NCBI GenBank assembly: GCA_937864205.1
Contig: CALMJB010000059.1
Coordinates: forward strand, 1-6,321
Length of the DNA stretch: 6,321 nucleotides
Direction of reading: 5' to 3'
DNA from: an uncultured Actinomycetes bacterium
GTDB taxonomy: Bacteria > Actinomycetota > Actinomycetes > Nanopelagicales > Nanopelagicaceae
The notes beneath the pieces were generated by a model that was given only the letters and a program-made list of their open reading frames with translations, made no database searches and had not been told where the DNA came from. The translations under genes were made by a program, and so were the position numbers. Shown here piece after piece: positions 1-4,771 of the stretch (within the stretch, counting starts at the first letter, position 1; each line of letters begins with the position of its first letter).

Positions 1-578
1 CCGCTCAAGAAATTGGCACCGAAATTGATTTAGTGGTTCCGCTTGGCAAATCATTTTCAATTCCGACGCAACCAGCAAATACTCTGCTAGTCGGTGGTGG
101 GTATGGATCTGCACCATTGTTTGGTTTAGCCGAGGTGTTGAAAGCGCGCGGCTGCAAAGTTGATATGGTGCTTGGTGCCAGCACCGCTGCGAAAATCTAC
201 GCTCCACTTGAAGGTAAACGTAGTGTCAATTCTTTGACTTTGACTACTGATGATGGCAGCGCTGGAATTCCCGGATTAATTAGTGAAGCGTTGCCAAAAA
301 TTATTAGAGAAGAACAAAGTGAAGTTATTTATTCTTGTGGTCCAATGCCTATGTTGGCAGCGGTGGCTAAAGTCGCTGCCGAGTTTGATTTGCCGCATCA
401 ATGCGCAGTTGAAGAATCAATGGCCTGTGGCATTGGAATCTGCATGACCTGCGTAATTCCTATTCGAGATCCCGAAAGTGGTTCTGGAATTCGTATGGCA
501 CGCAGTTGTATTGAAGGACCGGTAATGGATGGCGCGAAAATAATCTGGGATCGACAAGAGATGTTAGATAAATTATGA
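1..578 (+). CDS. pyrK: Dihydroorotate dehydrogenase electron transfer subunit PyrK (5' partial)
   Basis: This is the FAD/[2Fe-2S] subunit of the class 1B dihydroorotate dehydrogenase; it passes electrons from PyrD's FMN to NAD+ in the cytoplasm. The gene is cut by the window edge. The frame is already open at base 3 (AQEIGTEIDLVVPLG...), so the GTG at 33 is an internal valine and not the start; about 191 residues are visible of the 250-280 usual for the family. Visible motifs are LLVGGGYGSAP (nucleotide-binding fold of ferredoxin reductases), YSCGPMPML (the C-G-P-x-x-M motif of this superfamily) and a C-terminal iron-sulfur region with Cys codons at 426, 441, 450 and 507 (C-x4-C-x2-C-x18-C), preceded by EESMACGIG. 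The last gap looks a little longer than in characterised PyrK proteins as I recall them. The stop overlaps the pyrD start (ATGA at 575-578), fitting a stoichiometric complex with the next product. Confidence 0.95.
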   Translation, partial: AQEIGTEIDLVVPLGKSFSIPTQPANTLLVGGGYGSAPLFGLAEVLKARGCKVDMVLGASTAAKIYAPLEGKRSVNSLTLTTDDGSAGIPGLISEALPKIIREEQSEVIYSCGPMPMLAAVAKVAAEFDLPHQCAVEESMACGIGICMTCVIPIRDPESGSGIRMARSCIEGPVMDGAKIIWDRQEMLDKL

Positions 579-1510
579 GTTTAGATTTTTCAACAAAGAT
601 CGGAACCAGCAGATTTAATAACCCAATATTCACCGCGAGTGGCTGCGCAAGTTCCGGCAAAGAACTGTCACAATTTTTTGATTTAAAAGATTTAGGTGCC
701 ATGGTTACTAAATCCATAATGCTCAAACCGCGATTAGGAAGGGCGACGCCAAGAATGGCGGAAACCCCAAGTGGGATGTTGAACTCAATTGGACTTCAAG
801 GTCCAGGTATCGACACATTCTTAGAAAATGATTTAGCTTGGTTGCACGAGCGGTCAGTGCGAACGATAGTTTCAATCGCTGGTGAAACTGTTGAGGAGTT
901 TGGCCAGCTCGCCCGAAGATTGCGTAGCGAAGGTCAAAGATCTGGAATCAGCGCAATTGAGGTAAATATTTCCTGTCCTAATGTGGAAAATCGTGGCCAA
1001 GTTTTTGCCTGTCATACCGACACCGCGGCTGCCGTAATTGAAAATGTGCGTCGCAATCTTGCTGGCGAGTTTCCAATAGTTGCAAAATTAACCCCAGATG
1101 TGACCGACATAGTTTCAATCGCTAAATCTGTGATTGATGCCGGCGCTGATGGATTATCTCTAATAAATACTTTGCTTGGCATGGTGATTGATACCAACAC
1201 GATGCGACCAAAACTTGCCGGCAAAACCGGAGGATTATCTGGTCCGGCTATTCGACCTATTGCAGTACGTGCGATTTATCAGGTGCACCAAAGTTTTCCA
1301 AACATTCCAATCGTAGGAATGGGTGGAGTTTCTAGCGGTAAAGATGCATTTGAATTGATTTTAGCCGGGGCAAGTGCGGTATCGATTGGTACGGCTAGTT
1401 TTGGTAATCCGACCGCAGTTATGAAAGTTAAAGATGAATTGGCAAATATCTTGCAAGAAAAAGGATTCACAGATTTTAGGTTAGCGATAGGTCAGGCTCA
1501 CAAATCATGA
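575..1510 (+). CDS. pyrD: Dihydroorotate dehydrogenase, class 1B catalytic subunit
   Basis: This enzyme oxidises dihydroorotate to orotate on FMN, the fourth step of UMP synthesis. At 311 residues it matches the class 1B length. The family signatures run in order: TASGCASSGKE (20-30), the substrate loop NSIGLQGPG (70-78), NISCPN (131-136) with Cys134 as the expected catalytic base (class 2 enzymes have Ser here), VAKLTPDV, the SLINT region, and the phosphate-binding end GMGGVSSGKDAFELILAGA followed by VSIGTA. There is no N-terminal membrane helix, and pyrK lies directly upstream. Both facts support the cytosolic, NAD+-linked form over the quinone-linked class 2 form. The start is the ATG inside the pyrK stop (ATGA), with only a weak AAGAG 14 bases upstream, so translational coupling is likely. 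Its own stop overlaps pyrF in the same way. Confidence 0.96.
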   Translation: MSLDFSTKIGTSRFNNPIFTASGCASSGKELSQFFDLKDLGAMVTKSIMLKPRLGRATPRMAETPSGMLNSIGLQGPGIDTFLENDLAWLHERSVRTIVSIAGETVEEFGQLARRLRSEGQRSGISAIEVNISCPNVENRGQVFACHTDTAAAVIENVRRNLAGEFPIVAKLTPDVTDIVSIAKSVIDAGADGLSLINTLLGMVIDTNTMRPKLAGKTGGLSGPAIRPIAVRAIYQVHQSFPNIPIVGMGGVSSGKDAFELILAGASAVSIGTASFGNPTAVMKVKDELANILQEKGFTDFRLAIGQAHKS

Positions 1511-2211
1511 AAAAGTTACCAGTAATTCTTGCCGTCGACACCAAAGATATTGAAATCGCCGATAAATTAATCTCTGCCACATCAAATCAAATTGATCATA
1601 TAAAAATTGGACTTGAGTTTTTCTTAGCAAATGGAGCTAGTGCCGTTCTAAATTTGCAACAAAAATATCAATTTGAACTTTTTCTAGATTTAAAACTGCA
1701 CGATATTCCAAATACCGTTGAGAAAGCGGTGGAATCGGTGGCATTCCTAAAACCAAAGTTTCTGACAGTACATGCACAAGGTGGCGCTGCCATGATTTCT
1801 GCTGCCGCCAAAGCACTGCCAGCGGGGAACATAACCGCGGTAACGATTCTCACTTCGATTGCTGATTCTGAATTTCAAGATTTAGGTTTTGAAAGACCAA
1901 TCTCAGAGGTGACTTTGCAACTGGCAAAACTTGCCAGCGCATCTGGTGCAAAAGCCATTGTTTGTTCACCGCATGAAGTTGCGGCAATCTCAAAGCAAAA
2001 TCCAGAGATTATTCGAATTACGCCCGGCGTAAGGTTCGCAGAAGATGCAAAAAGTGATCAAGCACGAACCATGACTCCCAGCGCGGCAATAACAAACGGC
2101 GCAAATTTCTTGGTGATCGGCCGACCTATTACCGAACTGCTAAAAAAATTCACAGATCCAGCAATTTTGAAAATTGAAATTGCCAAAAAATTGGCAACGT
2201 TTGAATTGTAA
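1507..2211 (+). CDS. pyrF: Orotidine 5'-phosphate decarboxylase, short (E. coli/Bacillus-like) type
   Basis: This enzyme decarboxylates OMP to UMP, the last step of de novo pyrimidine synthesis. It has 234 residues and a single TIM barrel. Visible signatures are VILAVDTKD (6-14, first barrel strand with an Asp), HIKIGLEFF (Lys33), the catalytic DLKLHDIPNT (61-70; Asp61, Lys63, Asp66), VHAQGG, ITPGVR (171-176), the phosphate loop region DQARTMTPSAAI, and VIGRPIT (Arg206). The HDIPNT form belongs to the short subgroup known from E. coli and Bacillus. From memory, mycobacteria, streptomycetes and corynebacteria carry the longer subgroup with a DAKRGDIGST motif, so this gene is unusual for the actinobacterial gene order around it. 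The ATG overlaps the pyrD stop (ATGA); an AGG at 1494-1496 is the only Shine-Dalgarno-like element. The 3' end is rich in inverted repeats. Confidence 0.96.
   Translation: MKKLPVILAVDTKDIEIADKLISATSNQIDHIKIGLEFFLANGASAVLNLQQKYQFELFLDLKLHDIPNTVEKAVESVAFLKPKFLTVHAQGGAAMISAAAKALPAGNITAVTILTSIADSEFQDLGFERPISEVTLQLAKLASASGAKAIVCSPHEVAAISKQNPEIIRITPGVRFAEDAKSDQARTMTPSAAITNGANFLVIGRPITELLKKFTDPAILKIEIAKKLATFEL
2162..2197. repeat. Two adjacent short inverted repeats in the pyrF 3' end
   Basis: CAATTTT-G-AAAATTG (2162-2176) and TTGCCAA-AAAA-TTGGCAA (2180-2197) are both perfect 7-base inverted repeats, and they stand four bases apart. The second could form an RNA hairpin with a four-base loop. No T-run follows, so it is not a standard intrinsic terminator. 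It lies inside the last codons of pyrF, just before the longest visible gap upstream of the mIHF-gmk gene. The role is unknown; it could be an mRNA processing or stability element, or chance in AT-rich coding sequence. Confidence 0.4.
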
Positions 2212-2245
2212 TTACCTCATAAAAATCAGAACTGCAATAGACACA

Positions 2246-2261
2246 TTTATATAAATCAAAA
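2246..2261 (+). promoter_or_regulatory. Candidate leaderless promoter -10 region before mIHF-gmk
   Basis: The 49-base gap after pyrF is AT-rich and has no GGAG-like ribosome site before the ATG at 2261. It holds TTTATATAAATC at 2246-2257. A -10 element read as TATATA (2248-2253) would place transcription initiation seven to eight bases downstream, on or next to the A of the ATG, which is the spacing typical of leaderless actinobacterial transcripts. No convincing -35 is seen. Read-through from pyrF remains possible. Confidence 0.35.
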
Positions 2262-3136
2262 TGGTCAACCCACCAAAGAAAAATAAATCAGAACTTAGGG
2301 CAGCTGCTGAAAAAGCACTTGCTGCTCGGCGTAAGCGAGCCGAAGTGAAAGCAAAATTAAAAAATGGCGAATTATTGTTAACAGAAGTACTTGCCAGCAG
2401 CGATGATTCAATCCTGCGAATGAAAGTTTCGGAATTATTGTTGTCGATTCCAGCGATAGGAATAACTAAGACAAAAGTTCTGATGGAAAATTGCAATATC
2501 TCCGCCTCGCGTAGAATTGGCGGATTAGGATTGAAGCAACGAGCTCAATTATTGAAGGAGCTAAAGATTTCAAATTCACCCAGCCCAGATGCTCTCGGAA
2601 AACTTATTGTTATTTCTGGTCCAAGTGGCGTAGGTAAAAGCAGCATAACTAGAGAGTTGCGAAAAGATAATAGATTCTGGATCTCAGTTTCTGCGACAAC
2701 TAGATCAGCGAGGACTGGCGAAGAAAATGGGGTTGATTACTTTTTCATCGATGATGAAAAATTTTCGCAAATGGTTGAAGCCAATGAATTTCTGGAATGG
2801 GCCAACTTTGCAAATTCTAAATATGGAACCCCTCGAGCTGCCGTAAATCAAAAATTAAAAGAGGGAAAGCATGTGGTTTTAGAGATTGAACTTCAAGGTG
2901 CGAGGCAAGTTCGTAAATCTAGATCAGATGCAATTTTGGTTTTCATTCAACCGCCCAGTTTTGAGGTGTTGAAAGATAGATTGATCAAACGGGGAACAGA
3001 AAGTGAAAGTGCCACGGTGGCAAGGTTGGCTAGAGCCAAAGAGGAGATGGCCGCCTCTGTTGAGTTTGATCACGTGCTGATTAATCACGAAGTAGGAGAA
3101 GTTGCGAAGGCGCTGGTATCTTTAGCCACCTTATGA
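2261..3136 (+). CDS. gmk: Fused actinobacterial integration host factor (mIHF) - guanylate kinase
   Basis: This is one 291-residue open frame carrying two domains usually encoded by adjacent genes. Residues about 10-101 match the mIHF/sIHF nucleoid protein: a basic N-terminal helix (ARRKRAEVKAKLK), the MKVSELL segment, the turn SIPAIG (Pro64), and the helix-two-turn-helix with RRIGGLG (Arg84, Arg85) and KQRAQLL. Residues about 113-291 are guanylate kinase, which phosphorylates GMP to GDP: P-loop GPSGVGKS (120-127), GMP-binding TTRSARTGEENGVDY (146-160), YGTPRAAV, LEIELQGARQVR, then the IQPPS lid region and KRGTESE. There is no stop and no ATG, GTG or plausible TTG start between the domains; the linker (ISNSPSPDA) is only about 10 residues. 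The Gly-Asn expected before YGT in Gmk is Asn-Ser here. The start lacks a Shine-Dalgarno; the stop overlaps rpoZ (ATGA). Domain identities are firm; whether the two domains work as one polypeptide is inferred. Confidence 0.93.
   Translation: MVNPPKKNKSELRAAAEKALAARRKRAEVKAKLKNGELLLTEVLASSDDSILRMKVSELLLSIPAIGITKTKVLMENCNISASRRIGGLGLKQRAQLLKELKISNSPSPDALGKLIVISGPSGVGKSSITRELRKDNRFWISVSATTRSARTGEENGVDYFFIDDEKFSQMVEANEFLEWANFANSKYGTPRAAVNQKLKEGKHVVLEIELQGARQVRKSRSDAILVFIQPPSFEVLKDRLIKRGTESESATVARLARAKEEMAASVEFDHVLINHEVGEVAKALVSLATL
2555..2569 (+). promoter_or_regulatory. Possible internal ribosome site at the mIHF/Gmk domain junction
   Basis: AAGGAG at 2555-2560 is the best Shine-Dalgarno-like sequence I noticed in the window. 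It lies at codons 99-100 (Lys-Glu), the end of the mIHF domain. Six bases downstream, in frame, is ATT at 2567-2569 (Ile103), a rare but real bacterial start codon (E. coli infC uses AUU). Initiation there would yield a 189-residue free Gmk starting just before GKLIVISGPSG. The site could equally be coincidental coding sequence, since no normal start codon is present. Confidence 0.25.
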
Positions 3137-3447
3137 GCACAAATAATTTGAATAATTCGCAGACGGCTGTAAATACCGACCCAACTTCTTTTTTAGATGG
3201 AATCACTAATCCACCGATTGACCAGTTATTAGATAAAGCTGGTTCGAAGTACAGCTTGGTGCTTTACGCGGCAAAACGCGCTCGCCAAATTAATGCCTAT
3301 TACTCACAACTCGGAGAAGGTTTATTGGAATATGTCGGTCCATTGGTTGAAACATATGTCCATGAAAAACCACTTTCGATTGCGTTACGTGAAATTAATC
3401 AAGGTCTTTTGACCATTGAAAATCTAGAACCAAAACCAGCTAACTAA
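3133..3447 (+). CDS. rpoZ: DNA-directed RNA polymerase omega subunit
   Basis: Omega is the small subunit that helps fold and retain beta' in RNA polymerase. The 104-residue product has a polar, probably disordered N-terminus (Asn/Thr-rich, residues 1-20), then GITNPPI (23-29), SKYSLVLYAAKRARQIN (38-54), the actinobacteria-type insertion (55-73) with the key stretch SQLGEGLLEYVGP, and the conserved KPLSIALREINQG (79-91). The length is normal for actinobacteria. The start is the ATG embedded in the gmk stop (ATGA at 3133-3136), so its translation is probably coupled to Gmk. The stop TAA is backed by a second in-frame TAA two codons on (3451-3453). The gmk-rpoZ pairing is widely conserved in bacteria. 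Confidence 0.96.
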   Translation: MSTNNLNNSQTAVNTDPTSFLDGITNPPIDQLLDKAGSKYSLVLYAAKRARQINAYYSQLGEGLLEYVGPLVETYVHEKPLSIALREINQGLLTIENLEPKPAN

Positions 3448-3461
3448 CGTTAAGCACTGCC

Positions 3462-4721
3462 ATGTTTCCCCGTGGTCGAGAAATAATCCTTGGAATAAGC
3501 GCCAGTATTTCGGCGTACAAGTCGGCTGACTTATTACGCCGTTTACAAGATGAAGGATTTTTAGTCACGGTCGTACCAACTAAAAGTTCATTAAATTTTG
3601 TTGGCGCAGCAACTTGGGAAGCGTTAAGTAAACGCAAAGTAAGAACCGATCTTTGGCAAGATGTATCTGAAGCCGCACACACTGATCTTGCGCGAGATGT
3701 GTCTGCAATTGTAGTTGCACCGACTACTGCAGATTTGTTGGCAAAACTTGCCGCCGGGATCTGTGATGATTTGTTAACAAATGTAATCATGGCAGCGGAT
3801 TGTCCAAAGGTTTTAGTACCAAGCATGCATCCGCAGATGTGGCAAAACCTGGCAACGGTTTCAAATGTGAAAACTTTGCGCGAGCGTGGATTTATTGTGA
3901 TTGATCCAGATTATGGTCGGATGACTGGCGCTGATATTGGAATCGGAAGATATCCCGAAAGTGCAAAAATTATTTCCACACTAAATTCAACTTTAGAAAG
4001 AAGTGCAGATCTAATTGGCAAAAAGATATTGGTCTCAGCCGGCGGAACTATCGAACCCATTGACCCGGTTAGATTTATTGGCAATAGATCTTCTGGTAAA
4101 CAAGGATTCGCGCTGGCTTATGCAGCGGCTATGCGCGGTGCCGATGTGCATTTAGTTGTGGCTGGTGAATTGCCCGATATTGAGAAGAAAAAATTAGAGG
4201 GGATAACCATCTCTGCCATTTCAACTGCGGCTGAAATGGCCGCAGTGATGCGTGCTGAAGCGCCATTTAGTGATGCAATATTTATGAGTGCAGCGGTAGC
4301 CGATGCCAAACCGGCAAAGTCAATGGGCAAAAAAATCAAAAAGGATGAGCTGCGAAATATTGAATTGAATCAAAATGAAGACATCTTGCAAACTTTAAAT
4401 CAACTGCGTCGAGATAACGGCAATACAGGTCAACAAATAGTTGGTTTCGCAGCTGAAACTTTTGATAATGACGTAGATTTGGCTAAGTCACACCAACAAG
4501 ATTTAATCAACGCCGGCCGTAAGAAATTGAATCAAAAAGGGGTTGATTTTATTTACGTAAATGATGTATCCGGCGGCAAGGTATTTGGCAGCGATATGAC
4601 TGCCGGAGTTTTAGTCTGTAATGATGGAGAAATTCTCGAAGTCAATCAAACTACTAAGTTACAATTATCGAACCTGTTATTAGATAAGGTATCGGCTAGA
4701 TTTCAACCAAATCAAGCATGA
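3462..4721 (+). CDS. coaBC: Bifunctional phosphopantothenoylcysteine decarboxylase / phosphopantothenate-cysteine ligase
   Basis: The protein makes 4'-phosphopantetheine for coenzyme A in two steps: CoaB joins cysteine to phosphopantothenate and CoaC decarboxylates the product using FMN. The 419 residues hold CoaC first (about 7-180): GISASISAYKSADLLRRL (11-28), His73 in EAAHTDLAR as the expected catalytic His, VAPTTADLLAKLAAG, PSMHPQMW (120-127) and the flap TGADIGIGR (155-163). CoaB follows (about 186-419): VSAGGTIEPIDPVRF, GNRSSGKQGFA with Asn208 (cf. E. coli Asn210), AAVADAKP, KIKK (291-294) with the lysine expected to bind CTP triphosphate, then VGFAAET. The E. coli CoaC motif P-x-M-N has His123 instead of Asn, and the flap lacks Cys; both agree with actinobacterial homologues as I remember them. 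ATG 3462 is the first start in the frame, 14 bases after rpoZ, with no clear ribosome site. The stop TGA lies in an ATGA that opens the micro-ORF below. Confidence 0.95.
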   Translation: MFPRGREIILGISASISAYKSADLLRRLQDEGFLVTVVPTKSSLNFVGAATWEALSKRKVRTDLWQDVSEAAHTDLARDVSAIVVAPTTADLLAKLAAGICDDLLTNVIMAADCPKVLVPSMHPQMWQNLATVSNVKTLRERGFIVIDPDYGRMTGADIGIGRYPESAKIISTLNSTLERSADLIGKKILVSAGGTIEPIDPVRFIGNRSSGKQGFALAYAAAMRGADVHLVVAGELPDIEKKKLEGITISAISTAAEMAAVMRAEAPFSDAIFMSAAVADAKPAKSMGKKIKKDELRNIELNQNEDILQTLNQLRRDNGNTGQQIVGFAAETFDNDVDLAKSHQQDLINAGRKKLNQKGVDFIYVNDVSGGKVFGSDMTAGVLVCNDGEILEVNQTTKLQLSNLLLDKVSARFQPNQA

Positions 4722-4771
4722 ATTCAGAGTGGGAAAAGAAAATTAATAGATTTTGGATAGGCTGCATATAA
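4718..4771 (+). CDS. Possible 17-codon micro-ORF bridging coaBC and metK
   Basis: An ATG overlapping the coaBC stop (ATGA at 4718-4721) opens a frame encoding MNSEWEKKINRFWIGCI and ends with TAA at 4769-4771, directly abutting the metK ATG at 4772. It is in the same frame as metK, so a single stop separates it from the MetK N-terminus. The ATGA junction matches the three other ATGA overlaps in this window. It may be a coupling or leader ORF that hands ribosomes from coaBC to metK, a relic of a longer MetK N-terminus, or chance. No Shine-Dalgarno precedes it, and I recognise no homologue. Confidence 0.35.
   Translation: MNSEWEKKINRFWIGCI

Noticed and set aside
33..35. GTG as the start of pyrK
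   Set aside because: The frame is open to the window edge and the upstream residues (IGTEIDLVVPLG) fit the PyrK flavin domain, so this codon is an internal valine.
1215..1224. TTGCCGGCAA perfect 10-base palindrome inside pyrD
   Set aside because: It is a single short palindrome inside conserved coding sequence (Leu-Ala-Gly-Lys); expected by chance, with no second copy noticed nearby.
2180..2215. Intrinsic terminator after pyrF
   Set aside because: The hairpin has only four G/C-containing positions out of seven at best and is not followed by a T-run; it is kept only as an inverted repeat.
2212..2496. 94-codon minus-strand frame opposite the mIHF domain
   Set aside because: The sense strand encodes a clear mIHF domain; the antisense product is a Phe/Ser/Ala-rich shadow with no family features.
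3440..3826. 128-codon minus-strand open frame opposite coaBC
   Set aside because: It lies wholly antisense to strong CoaC coding sequence, its translation shows no recognisable motif, and its composition fits a shadow of the sense codons.
4722..4771. SAM riboswitch upstream of metK
   Set aside because: The gap is only 50 bases and no paired-stem pattern of any SAM riboswitch class can be made out.
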